From contig JADJEU010000020.1 in NCBI GenBank assembly GCA_016709005.1, forward strand, positions 1 to 64,000: DNA of 64,000 nt, written 5' to 3'. The stretch is from Crocinitomicaceae bacterium. GTDB lineage: Bacteria > Bacteroidota > Bacteroidia > Flavobacteriales_D > Crocinitomicaceae. Positions 42,537 through 50,919 of this stretch are shown piece by piece. The position numbers and the translations under genes are program-made. Numbering within the stretch: position 1 is the first letter of the stretch; each line of letters starts with the position of its first letter. Under the pieces are notes generated by a model, which was not told the origin of the DNA, searched no databases, and was given only the letters and a program-made list of their open reading frames with translations.

Positions 42537-43262
42537 CTACCCTACCTTAAAAATAAAATTCTGTTTGTGATGTTTGGTTGGATCGTATAAAACCAATTTG
42601 TCATCGACCGAAACGTAAGTTTTATAATTGATTTCTTCCAAAAGTTTGAAACAGTTGGTGCGATTTTCATTGTTCCAAAGTTCGAGATAAACAACCGGCT
42701 TATCTCTTAATAGAACGCGCGTGGCTCCTTTCAAAGCAAAGTACTCAAAGTTTTCAATATCCATTTTGATACCAGCAATTTTGCGTTGACCGGTGATGTG
42801 GTCAATCGTATCACACGAAACAGTAACAATTTCACCTTTATTCCAATCCTGAATCGAATCATGAACCACGTGCGCCAACCCTTGCATCCTGACCTTGCGA
42901 TCAATAGGCAACACCATGTCTAGTTCTTTTTTAGTCTCCCCAACTGCAAGCGGAATCAACTCGACATTCGACAATTTGTACTTGTCAACGATTTGCTTTA
43001 AGACAACAAAATTGGATGGCATGGGCTCAACGGCAAGCACCGTTTTTTTCGGAAACTTAACCGCCAGATGGTAAGTCATAATACCAATGTTGGCGCCTAT
43101 ATCAAGTATATCTCCCTGCTCTGGTATTTCATTCATGAACGCAAAAAAATCCTTCTCCTTTTTATCCTTCTTAAGCGTACGAATTTTGTGTTTCGCAAAC
43201 AGGAAAAGATAATTCCGGTAACCAAGTATTTTTTGCAATATGAGTTTAAGTCTGTTCTTCAC
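42537..43262 (-). CDS. FkbM-family SAM methyltransferase
   Basis: The 241-residue product has the FkbM Rossmann core: GDILDIGANIGIMTYHLA, VLAVEPMPSNFVVLKQ, CDTIDHI and IAGIKMDIENFEYFALKGA. The family methylates oxygen atoms of sugars and polyketides. Because TACTTTTG (43269-43276, minus orientation) overlaps the longer frame, the start is set at GTG 43262 rather than TTG 43280. It is divergent from a GT4 gene with a 39-base gap, which supports a role in glycan decoration. Confidence 0.82.
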   Translation of the reverse strand: MKNRLKLILQKILGYRNYLFLFAKHKIRTLKKDKKEKDFFAFMNEIPEQGDILDIGANIGIMTYHLAVKFPKKTVLAVEPMPSNFVVLKQIVDKYKLSNVELIPLAVGETKKELDMVLPIDRKVRMQGLAHVVHDSIQDWNKGEIVTVSCDTIDHITGQRKIAGIKMDIENFEYFALKGATRVLLRDKPVVYLELWNNENRTNCFKLLEEINYKTYVSVDDKLVLYDPTKHHKQNFIFKVG

Positions 43263-43301
43263 TTGTTGCAAAAGTAGCAAGAATCCGTTACTTTCGTACT
43301 T

Positions 43302-44435
43302 ATGAGGATTGCAGTCAATGCACGATTTCTATTGAAACACAAAATGGAAGGTTTTGGGTGGTACTCTTTTGAAACATTAAAAAGAATCACTCAAGCACAT
43401 CCAGAGCATCAGTTTATTTTCTTTTTTGACCGCGCATACGATCCGAAATTCATTTTTTCAAAAAACATAGAAGCCGTGGTACTCAGACCACCAGCGAGAC
43501 ATCCGGTTCTTTTCAAGATTTGGTTTAACTTTTCTGTAACGCGCGCTTTGAAAAAATACAAGGCTGATCTTTTTTTCTCACCTGACGGATATCTTTCTTT
43601 AAAAACAGGCGTTCCACAAGTAGGTGTGATTCACGATTTAAATTTTGAACATTATCCAAATGATTTGCCAAAATCTGCGCTTAACTATCTCAAAAGCTAC
43701 TTTCCACTGTTTGCAAAGAAGGCAAATCACCTCTTAACGGTATCTGAATTTTCCAAATCAGATATCTGCAAACTATATCAAATTGATGCTTCAAAAATCA
43801 CAGTTGCCTATAACGGTGCAAGTGATTTGTTTAGACCGATTTCTAAAGTGGATCAACATCTGATCAGAGACGAATTCTCTGACGGAAAGCCTTTTATCAT
43901 ATTTGTTGGCGCATTGCATCCACGTAAAAATGTTTACAGACTTTTGGAAGCCTTTGAACAGTTTAAACATCAAACAAAATCTGAAACGAAACTTTTAATT
44001 GTTGGTGAAAATTTATGGCGATCCAAAAAAATGAATTTGCCCGAAATGACTTTCAAATCAGATGTGATTTTCACCGGTCATCAGCCCTTGAACAAGCTTG
44101 CACAACTTGTTGCTTCGGCTAAGTTCATGGCTTTTGTTTCTTATTTTGAAGGATTTGGAATTCCATTGGTAGAGGCCATGCAGTCGGGTTGCCCTATTCT
44201 ATCGGGAGATAAAACATCGCTGCCAGAAGTTGCAGGCGATGCCGCACTTTATTGTGATCCATTTGATGTAGTTTCGATAACAAAAGGAATTACGACTTTA
44301 GATCAGGATGAAAATTTACGCAATCAACTTATTGAAAAAGGACTTGAGCGCGCCAAAACTTATTCGTGGGATTTCACTGCAGAAAAAATCTGGAAAGTAC
44401 TGGAATCATTCACTACTAAATCACTCGAACATTAA
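43302..44435 (+). CDS. GT4-type glycosyltransferase
   Basis: The 377-residue product has GT-B features: MEGFGWYSFETLKRI near the N-terminus, LFFSPDGYLSLKTGVPQVGVIHDL with acceptor-side residues (landmarks LFFSPDGYLS, VGVIHDLNFEHYP), FIIFVGALHPRKNVYRLLEAF in the hinge, and SYFEGFGIPLVEAMQSGCPIL with GDKTSLPEVAGDAALYCDP for donor binding. It should use an NDP-sugar in surface-glycan synthesis. It is divergent from the FkbM methyltransferase gene. Acceptor and sugar unknown. Confidence 0.88.
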   Translation: MRIAVNARFLLKHKMEGFGWYSFETLKRITQAHPEHQFIFFFDRAYDPKFIFSKNIEAVVLRPPARHPVLFKIWFNFSVTRALKKYKADLFFSPDGYLSLKTGVPQVGVIHDLNFEHYPNDLPKSALNYLKSYFPLFAKKANHLLTVSEFSKSDICKLYQIDASKITVAYNGASDLFRPISKVDQHLIRDEFSDGKPFIIFVGALHPRKNVYRLLEAFEQFKHQTKSETKLLIVGENLWRSKKMNLPEMTFKSDVIFTGHQPLNKLAQLVASAKFMAFVSYFEGFGIPLVEAMQSGCPILSGDKTSLPEVAGDAALYCDPFDVVSITKGITTLDQDENLRNQLIEKGLERAKTYSWDFTAEKIWKVLESFTTKSLEH

Positions 44436-44511
44436 TTGTGCTGACAAAAATCAGTTGTGTGACTGATCGCATCAAGATTAAATTAAAAGCGTTGTTTTTA
44501 ACTTTGGGACT

Positions 44512-44913
44512 ATGAATCAGTATCCAACTTTCGACCAAGGACTTCATTACAATGATTTGCATGAAGACCATAAAAACTGGCTAACAGAGCTTGAGTTTTG
44601 CAAAAAGGAAATTGCGTTTTTTCAACATTCGCTGGAGGATTTTACCATGCAATCAAAAAATGCAAACAAAGGTGCCTTGATTGAGCAACTACAAAATAAA
44701 CTCATCATCCACGACGAGCAAGTTGACATTCTGCTCCACGAAATAAAGTTACAACAAACGAAACTGAATGAGTTTATAAAATCTCACGAACAAAACATTG
44801 AATTTATTACCTTTAGTGACCATAAAGCATGGCGCGAAAAAATGGACATCAATCGCAAGCTTTACAATGAAATGAAGCAGGATTTTTATCACGGAATTTC
44901 ACAAAAAAATTAA
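44512..44913 (+). CDS. Small coiled-coil protein
   Basis: The 133-residue product is soluble, helical and charged, with heptad-like stretches (FCKKEIAFFQHSLEDF and LHEIKLQQTKLNEFI). No catalytic motif or signal peptide is visible. It precedes, by 4 bases, a second small gene and the pair is probably an operon. Not assigned to a family. An A-rich translation signal but no clear -7 box precedes it. Confidence 0.6.
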   Translation: MNQYPTFDQGLHYNDLHEDHKNWLTELEFCKKEIAFFQHSLEDFTMQSKNANKGALIEQLQNKLIIHDEQVDILLHEIKLQQTKLNEFIKSHEQNIEFITFSDHKAWREKMDINRKLYNEMKQDFYHGISQKN

Positions 44914-44917
44914 GATT

Positions 44918-45283
44918 ATGAAAACACTAATGATCAACGATACCCAGAAGTTAAAAGAAATAAAAGATGCCTTTAATGCAAACTACCCTCATTTGAAAAT
45001 TGAATTTTTTTCAGAAGAACATAAAACTGGTGAAGCATCGTCTCGCAAAGCGATGTATGATGATTCCCTTACGCTTAAAGACATTCGCAAAAATCATACA
45101 GCAGGTGAGCTGAGTATTGACGGACATCAAAAGACAAGTACTTTTGAAAACAATTTCCACAACCACTTTGGTGTCACTGTTCAGGTATTCAGAAGATCGG
45201 GAAATCTTTGGCTTCAAACCACCACTACGGATGAATGGTCATTAGCACATCAGGAAAAAACCGGACAAGAATTCGATAATTAG
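44918..45283 (+). CDS. Small soluble protein of unknown function
   Basis: The 121-residue product has an alpha/beta pattern: NANYPHLKIEFFSEEHKTGE, then LTLKDIRKNHTAGELSIDG, then FGVTVQVFRRSGNLWLQTTTT near the C-terminus. Similar compact proteins follow small coiled-coil genes in Bacteroidota, but I know no function. It is co-oriented with and 4 bases after the coiled-coil gene. Confidence 0.6.
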   Translation: MKTLMINDTQKLKEIKDAFNANYPHLKIEFFSEEHKTGEASSRKAMYDDSLTLKDIRKNHTAGELSIDGHQKTSTFENNFHNHFGVTVQVFRRSGNLWLQTTTTDEWSLAHQEKTGQEFDN

Positions 45284-45334
45284 TATTGGTTAATACGGAT
45301 CTTTTGTCGCCGTCATTAGTTGCAAACAAGTTCA

Positions 45335-45781
45335 CTAACGCTTCATTGCGCGGTCCATTTCACGCTTGGTGTCTTTGTCTTTGAGTGATTCACGTTTATC
45401 ATGCAGTTTTTTACCGCGTGCTAAGTGAATTTTTACTTTGATCAGATTCTTTTCGTTCAAAAAAGCAACAGTTGGAACAATCGTCAATCCCTTATCCTTT
45501 AACTTTTTCTCAAGCTTGTTGAGTTCGGTTCTATTCAGCAATAATTTACGATCACGTTTTGGTAAGTGATTGTTGTAAGTACCTTGCTCATATTCGTCAA
45601 TAAACATATTACGAATAAAAAGCTCACCGTTTATCAAAACACAAAATGATTCTGAGATACTTCCTTTTCCGTTGCGTAACGACTTAATCTCAGTACCTGT
45701 CAAAACAATTCCAGCCAGGTAATCATCCATCAGCTCAAATTCAAATCGGGCGCGCTTATTTTTTAAGTCTATCGTTGCCAT
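45335..45781 (-). CDS. smpB: SsrA-binding protein
   Basis: The 148-residue product binds tmRNA for ribosome rescue. Family blocks are LAGIVLTGTEIKSLRNGKGSI, FIRNMFIDEYEQGTYNNH, RDRKLLLNRTELNKLEKKLK and HLARGKKLHDKRESLKDKD with the basic C-terminal tail (landmarks TGTEIKSLRNGK, ARGKKLHDKRE). Length is normal. It is monocistronic and divergent from yqgE with 92 bases between the starts. Confidence 0.96.
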   Translation of the reverse strand: MATIDLKNKRARFEFELMDDYLAGIVLTGTEIKSLRNGKGSISESFCVLINGELFIRNMFIDEYEQGTYNNHLPKRDRKLLLNRTELNKLEKKLKDKGLTIVPTVAFLNEKNLIKVKIHLARGKKLHDKRESLKDKDTKREMDRAMKR

Positions 45782-45861
45782 GCAAGTGCAAAGTTCACAA
45801 TTTTTAGACAGGTCTGAAAGGTTTTGCGCTTAAATAAAATGAAAACTCAGCTATTTTTCAT

Positions 45862-45869
45862 TATATTTG
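45862..45869 (+). promoter_or_regulatory. -7 box for the YqgE-family gene
   Basis: TATATTTG is a consensus -7 box ending only 4 bases before the ATG at 45874. The transcript would begin at or next to the start codon, so a leaderless mRNA is likely. Confidence 0.6.
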
Positions 45870-45873
45870 GTAG

Positions 45874-46464
45874 ATGTTTGACCTGAACGTTTATAACACG
45901 CTCGACCCTAAAAAAGGCAGACTTTTAATCACTGAGCCTTTTATGCAGAACGATTATTTTCATCGTTCAGTTATTCTTTTGTGTGAACACAACGAAGATG
46001 GCTCTTTTGGTTTTGTGCTCAACAACTATACCGACGTAAAACTTTCTGAGTTTGAGAATATGCATGAAGTGGAAGGCTTTTGTGACGATTTCAGAATAAG
46101 CATTGGTGGGCCTGTCAGCGCAAAAAATCTCTATTACATTCATACCCTTGGTGATCAGTTGCCAGATAGCATACACGTTACTGGTAATATCTATGCCGGT
46201 GGAGACTTTGACTTATTGAAAGAAAAAATTGCCAATGGACAAGTGACCGCAGATCAGGTCCGATTCTTTTTAGGATATTCAGGCTGGGTTGAAAAACAAC
46301 TTAACGGTGAACTGAAACAAAACAGTTGGTTGGTTGGAGAAATTGATCATTCAGATGATATAATGGACGTCAACAACGAAACTATCTGGAAAGACTACAT
46401 GCAGCGCCAGGGGGGCAAGTATAAAGTATTTGCAAACTTTCCAAAAGATCCGGCATTGAATTAG
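45874..46464 (+). CDS. yqgE: YqgE/AlgH-family protein
   Basis: The 196-residue product belongs to UPF0301. KKGRLLITEPFMQNDYFHRSVILL opens the domain (landmark LLITEPFMQNDYF), then LCEHNEDGSFGFVLN, RISIGGPVSAKNLYYIHTLG and RFFLGYSGWVEKQLNGEL. The family is near-universal in Bacteroidota; AlgH affects alginate production in Pseudomonas but the biochemical function is not settled. The start is fixed by the adjacent -7 box. Confidence 0.9.
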   Translation: MFDLNVYNTLDPKKGRLLITEPFMQNDYFHRSVILLCEHNEDGSFGFVLNNYTDVKLSEFENMHEVEGFCDDFRISIGGPVSAKNLYYIHTLGDQLPDSIHVTGNIYAGGDFDLLKEKIANGQVTADQVRFFLGYSGWVEKQLNGELKQNSWLVGEIDHSDDIMDVNNETIWKDYMQRQGGKYKVFANFPKDPALN

Positions 46465-46478
46465 GCGGCCATTTGCTC

Positions 46479-46511
46479 AAAAAAAAAACGCCCCAATCAA
46501 GTCAGAGCGTT
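46479..46511 (-). terminator. Terminator of the minus-strand operon ending at 46536
   Basis: On the minus strand, AACGCTC pairs with GGGCGTT around an 11-base loop, followed by ten T residues. It may also receive transcripts from the convergent yqgE gene. Confidence 0.8.
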
Positions 46512-46535
46512 CAAATTCTAAAACGAATTGATTTC

Positions 46536-47771
46536 TTAATTGGATGGCTTGCGCTCAATCAAATATTTTTCAATGTATTCAGTCGTTTTTACCCTATTCG
46601 CTTCAAAAGACATGTAATCTTTAAACTGCGGATAAATATCTACGTGGAACATTGAGAAAAACACATAACATTCAAGATAACCTTCTTCCATCATCTTATA
46701 TCCAAAACGCATGTATTCCGGCAATTCATTTTCATGCTCTTCCAGCATTGTGCGGAATGAGTATACTTCAAGGTATTTATCTTCAGTATCAGGATTTGGT
46801 TCAATAATTCCATCTTCGCTGCAATACTTACTTATTTTCTTTTTGCAACCACGATAGGTATCCCACATTCCGTATAATACTCCCTGATCTTCCAATTTCA
46901 TATTATTTGGAAAGAAATAACGGAGAAAACGGTGTGAGTCCATGTATTTATTTTCCTGCGCTAAAATGATCTGATAACGCAACTTAACATCAAATCCAGG
47001 ATACACAGTAAACGCCTCAAGACATTCTTTTTTGGCTCTGAAGTAAAGTTCCTTTTCTAACAAAGCATCAATAATGTTTTTTCTAGGCTCAAGTAAATCA
47101 GGATGCATGTTTTTTGCCATGCTGTAATAAACGATAGCGCTGTCATAATCTTCCCTGGCCAGAAAAGTATTTCCAAGACTAACAATTGCGGAGTAATAAG
47201 CTGAATCTTCGGCCCACGCTTTTCTAAAATTCAACTCTGCCAATTCAAAGTCTTCTTTATCCATGAATTCTTTACCCTCATCGAAGTAAGAAATTGCCTT
47301 TTCACTGCGGGCAGTATCCGGATCATAATCTACCAGATACTTTCTTAAATAATAATCACCGCTGTGCGAAGATGACTCAAGCGTACTTTTACGACAAACA
47401 TTTATGAATTTTGTTTTTGGATACGTCTTAAGGTCTTCAAAAAATTTGTAGACAGATGAGTCGGGTTCCTCGCCTTCAACTGTTTCAACTTCAATTGTGA
47501 TGTTTTCATAAATGTCACGATCCTGCTGGTAACGCAAGAATTCCATTTTAACCCACATCTCATAGCCGTCTATGGTTGCACCATCACCATTGGCAGCTTT
47601 GTTGATATACTTTACCAAAGTCTCAATACCCTTGTCATAACTTTTATTGAAAAATATTTTGACTGCTTTTTCAATTTGTTTATCTGTTTGAGAATGTACA
47701 TTTGATGTGCCTGTCAGCAACAATCCAAGCACAAAGGCTGCAAGTATATTTTTTAATCCTTTGCTTTCCAT
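46536..47771 (-). CDS. Secreted TPR-like repeat protein
   Basis: The 411-residue product has a signal peptide (residues 9-27, AAFVLGLLLTGTSNVHSQ). Tetratricopeptide-like repeats are visible at about residues 170-260: FELAELNFRKAWAEDSAYY, SAIVSLGNTFLAREDYDSAIVYYSMAKNMHP (landmark EDYDSAIVYYSMAKN) and LFRAKKECLEAFTVYP-like segments. It is acidic and helical. Its start overlaps the aminotransferase gene stop by 19 bases. Such secreted TPR proteins act in envelope assembly in Bacteroidota, but no function can be given here. Confidence 0.65.
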   Translation of the reverse strand: MESKGLKNILAAFVLGLLLTGTSNVHSQTDKQIEKAVKIFFNKSYDKGIETLVKYINKAANGDGATIDGYEMWVKMEFLRYQQDRDIYENITIEVETVEGEEPDSSVYKFFEDLKTYPKTKFINVCRKSTLESSSHSGDYYLRKYLVDYDPDTARSEKAISYFDEGKEFMDKEDFELAELNFRKAWAEDSAYYSAIVSLGNTFLAREDYDSAIVYYSMAKNMHPDLLEPRKNIIDALLEKELYFRAKKECLEAFTVYPGFDVKLRYQIILAQENKYMDSHRFLRYFFPNNMKLEDQGVLYGMWDTYRGCKKKISKYCSEDGIIEPNPDTEDKYLEVYSFRTMLEEHENELPEYMRFGYKMMEEGYLECYVFFSMFHVDIYPQFKDYMSFEANRVKTTEYIEKYLIERKPSN

Positions 47772-48607
47772 AATTCGTTTAATCGATCAATAAGTTGTCC
47801 AGAAAGATAATTAATATATTGTTTTGTGCGATAGCTACCAACCCAAATAATCCCTTCTATGGCATTGGTATAAAACACTTCATCGGCCACCAAAAGATTT
47901 TGTGGCGAGATATTACACTCATAGACTTTGATATTATTTGCCAATGCAATGTTGATGATTTGCATGCGCATTGTTCCTCCAAGACAACCGGAATCTAATC
48001 CGGGTGTGTAGAGTACGCCATTGGAAACAATAAAAAGATTTGCGCTGCCGCCTTCAATAATTCCCATCCGGTCATTTTGAATCAGCAAATCATCCAAGCC
48101 TAACTCACGCGCTCTAAGTTTAGCCATGATATAAATAAGGCCATTTTTTGTTTTGAATGAAGAAAGTAGATTGATCTGTTTTTTCATTTCTTCAAACTGG
48201 TCAATTTTCAAACCTGCTTCATTGAGCAAAAACTTGTTATTGGGCAACGAATTAGCTTCAATAAAATACTCAATATCGTTGTTATGAGGCATAAAAAATC
48301 CACCCGCTTTTCTATCCACAGAAAACCGAACCCGACCGCCTTTATCGATGCCATTCTGATCAATCAATGTTTGTATTTCATGTTCGATAAAATCAACTGT
48401 AAAACTGGCAGGACAAATCATCCTTAGGATTTTCATGCCTTCTTTCATCCGAAATACATGATTTTTAATATTAATCGGGCGACCATTGATCACACGAATC
48501 GATTCAAACAGTCCATCTCCGTAGATGTATGCCCTGTTGCCAGCTTTGATCGAATACGATTCAGCCGGGATTAAAACACCATTATTATTTACATAAGCAC
48601 TCATCAC
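47753..48607 (-). CDS. Class IV aminotransferase (ADC lyase/BCAT-like)
   Basis: The 284-residue product is a fold-type IV PLP enzyme. N-terminal RAYIYGDGLFESIRV, the Lys-bearing block SSFKTKNGLIYIMAKLRA near residue 145, GIIEGGSANLFIV and SGCLGGTMRMQII follow the family order. Members are branched-chain or D-amino-acid aminotransferases and aminodeoxychorismate lyases; the short length and single-gene context fit PabC-like or D-amino-acid types. It overlaps the rhomboid gene stop by 4 bases and the TPR-like start by 19. Exact substrate not determined. Confidence 0.82.
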   Translation of the reverse strand: MMSAYVNNNGVLIPAESYSIKAGNRAYIYGDGLFESIRVINGRPINIKNHVFRMKEGMKILRMICPASFTVDFIEHEIQTLIDQNGIDKGGRVRFSVDRKAGGFFMPHNNDIEYFIEANSLPNNKFLLNEAGLKIDQFEEMKKQINLLSSFKTKNGLIYIMAKLRARELGLDDLLIQNDRMGIIEGGSANLFIVSNGVLYTPGLDSGCLGGTMRMQIINIALANNIKVYECNISPQNLLVADEVFYTNAIEGIIWVGSYRTKQYINYLSGQLIDRLNELWKAKD

Positions 48608-49251
48608 GTAAAATTTCGAAGGAATTCCAGTAAAATACGATAATCAAGTATAGTAATAAAAATGACACCAAACAAGGCCCCCGCCAGATGCGCATCATGT
48701 GCAATCCCTGTTCCACCGCGTTTAGCCAGAAAATATTCAAACACCAAAAGCAGCGGTCCAAAAATAAAAGCAGGAATAATAGGCGGGAACGGAAAAACCC
48801 CCATCTTGTCCATTGGATTCAATAAAATGTAAGCAAAAATAACCGCTGAAATAGCTCCAGATGCGCCCAGAGAGTTATAATATGGATTGTTTCGATGTTT
48901 GTAAAGTGACCACATGGTTGAGAACAGAATTCCGCCCAGATAAAGCGCACCAAAATACAAGTAACCTTTGGGACCATATCGTGAAATCAACTCGGGCTCC
49001 AGACTATAGTGGGCGTGGTTTCCAGGCGTGTCTGGGGTAACCTGAACCGCAAAAAGATAAAGCGCAAACATATTGAACGTAAGATGCATCACATCGCCAT
49101 GAATAAAAGCATGCGTAAACACACGGTAGCTCTGATTTCCGTGAATCACGGCATGAGGATTCAGCAGCAGTTTATCTCTAAAAGCCAAATCACTGAAGGC
49201 TTTAATAGATACTAGTATAGTTACAGCTAATAATAAATAGGTAATATACAT
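48604..49251 (-). CDS. Rhomboid-family intramembrane serine protease
   Basis: The 215-residue product has six membrane helices. Hallmarks are HAFIHGDVMHLTFNMFALYLF (the HxxxN-type motif, landmark MHLTFNMFALY), the catalytic Ser in SLGASGAISAV near residue 128 and the catalytic His in HDAHLAGALFG near residue 187. It cleaves membrane proteins within or next to their helices. It is the first gene of a three-gene operon with aminotransferase IV and a TPR-like gene, all overlapping. The substrate cannot be predicted. Confidence 0.9.
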   Translation of the reverse strand: MYITYLLLAVTILVSIKAFSDLAFRDKLLLNPHAVIHGNQSYRVFTHAFIHGDVMHLTFNMFALYLFAVQVTPDTPGNHAHYSLEPELISRYGPKGYLYFGALYLGGILFSTMWSLYKHRNNPYYNSLGASGAISAVIFAYILLNPMDKMGVFPFPPIIPAFIFGPLLLVFEYFLAKRGGTGIAHDAHLAGALFGVIFITILDYRILLEFLRNFT

Positions 49252-49277
49252 TTCGTCATTTATTGAGTAAGGTGCAC

Positions 49278-49285
49278 TACTTTTG
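49278..49285 (+). promoter_or_regulatory. -7 box for the L,D-transpeptidase gene
   Basis: TACTTTTG fits TAnnTTTG and lies 25 bases before the ATG at 49311. It excludes the in-frame start at 49263, which lies upstream of it. Confidence 0.6.
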
Positions 49286-49310
49286 TCTATCTTCGATTCA
49301 GATTTTGAAA

Positions 49311-50912
49311 ATGCACTACCGTCTTTATATACTCCTTACTGGTCTTTTTGTTACAATTTACGGCTGCTCCGGCGGTGAATCTGAATTGGAAATTGAACAA
49401 GCTGAAGTAAGCGAACAGCTGAAAGAAAAATTTAATTCGGCCACGGAACTCGTTTATGGCAATGACACTGCTGTGGCAGGTTCTGAAGTCATCCATTATT
49501 ATCAGGACAAAGACTTTTTACCAATATGGATTCGCAAAGATTCACTGACATCTGCTGGTAAAGAAATGATCAACCTGATCTCTGATTCACGTGATTATGG
49601 TCTTCTTCCTGAAATGTACCATCACTCGCTCCTTTTAAAAATGGTTGATTCCTCTTTACTGGATGCAGAAATGTTACTTTCAAATGCCTTTTTCCTTTTC
49701 ACAACACACGTTGCAGTTGGATGCGTTGACCCAACATCTTACCAATATGTCTGGAAAAAAGATTCACTTGATTTTAAACTGGAAGATGAACTTGAACGCG
49801 TTCGCGCTGGTGCAACAGTAAAAGAAATAATTGATGAAAAACAACCTAAGTTTTGGGAGTATATGCAACTTCAAAAAGGTCTATCTGCCTTTCTGGATCA
49901 ATATCCACTTGATACCAATCATTATAAAATTCCTGCATTTAAAGAAGATTCCATCAAATGTTATGTTGCCGCAAAAGAAGCATTGATTGGTCATGATTTT
50001 CTGGATTCAACCGAATCATCCGATGATTCAGTTTTTCTGGAAAAACTAAAAGTATTCCAAACCTACAATGGATTGATGGGCGATGCCGTGGTTGGAAAAT
50101 GGACAGGAAAAGCACTGGAGAAAAGTAATCTGGATAGTTTTTACCAGGCCGCCGTGAGTCTTGAAAAATGGAGATGGAGAAAACCGTTTCCAAACAAATA
50201 CATACGCGTAAATATTCCTGAGTTTGCACTTTACTTTGTTGAAGATGGTAAAACAAGAAGAAAGCATCGTGTGGTTGTTGGAGCATATGACACTCAAACG
50301 CCGGAGTTCAGTGCGCGAATGGAACGTATGATTACAAATCCGTTTTGGAGCGTTCCGTATTCAATTGCATCTACTGAAATCCTTTATGGTGCAAGAAAAG
50401 ATACGGCGTACTTTGGCAAACGTGGCTACAAAGTATTTGCGAGTGACGGTTCACAGGTTGATCCAAAAACCATTAATTGGGGCGGTGTCAAAGAAACAAA
50501 CTTCACCTACCGCGTTCGTCAGGATGCTGGTGGCGGAAATAGTTTAGGACGAATTAAATTTTTATTTCCGAATGAACACGCCGTATTTATTCATGACACA
50601 CCGTCCAAAAGTCTGTTTGGAAATGATGTTCGCGCCTATTCACATGGATGTATTCGACTGCATCAACCCTATGAATTAGCAAAAGAAATTTTGCGCTCGG
50701 ATGAAAGCAAACTGTCACCTGATTCATTGGAGGGCGTTATCAACAGAGGTATTCAACGAACGATTGAATTGAACGAATCCTTTGATGTTTTCATTGAATA
50801 TTACACTGCAAGCGGAGATAGTTCAGCCAATATTAAATTTCATCCGGACATTTATGGACGGGATGAAAAATATCTGAATAACACATTCAAAAAATTTAAT
50901 CCACACCTATAA
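49311..50912 (+). CDS. L,D-transpeptidase of the YcbB/LdtD type, lipoprotein
   Basis: The 533-residue product has a lipoprotein leader (LFVTIYGCSGGE, Cys at residue 17). An N-terminal scaffold region is followed by a peptidoglycan-binding-like segment (FLEKLKVFQTYNGLMGDAVVG near 245) and a YkuD catalytic domain with VVVGAYDTQTPEFSARM, NPFWSVPYSIASTEI and SHGCIRLHQPYELAKEI, whose Cys near residue 446 is the nucleophile. It should form 3-3 peptidoglycan crosslinks or attach proteins to peptidoglycan. The lipid anchor, in place of the usual inner-membrane helix, puts it on a membrane face in the periplasm. The oligopeptidase gene follows 7 bases later. Confidence 0.88.
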   Translation: MHYRLYILLTGLFVTIYGCSGGESELEIEQAEVSEQLKEKFNSATELVYGNDTAVAGSEVIHYYQDKDFLPIWIRKDSLTSAGKEMINLISDSRDYGLLPEMYHHSLLLKMVDSSLLDAEMLLSNAFFLFTTHVAVGCVDPTSYQYVWKKDSLDFKLEDELERVRAGATVKEIIDEKQPKFWEYMQLQKGLSAFLDQYPLDTNHYKIPAFKEDSIKCYVAAKEALIGHDFLDSTESSDDSVFLEKLKVFQTYNGLMGDAVVGKWTGKALEKSNLDSFYQAAVSLEKWRWRKPFPNKYIRVNIPEFALYFVEDGKTRRKHRVVVGAYDTQTPEFSARMERMITNPFWSVPYSIASTEILYGARKDTAYFGKRGYKVFASDGSQVDPKTINWGGVKETNFTYRVRQDAGGGNSLGRIKFLFPNEHAVFIHDTPSKSLFGNDVRAYSHGCIRLHQPYELAKEILRSDESKLSPDSLEGVINRGIQRTIELNESFDVFIEYYTASGDSSANIKFHPDIYGRDEKYLNNTFKKFNPHL

Positions 50913-50919
50913 TCTTATC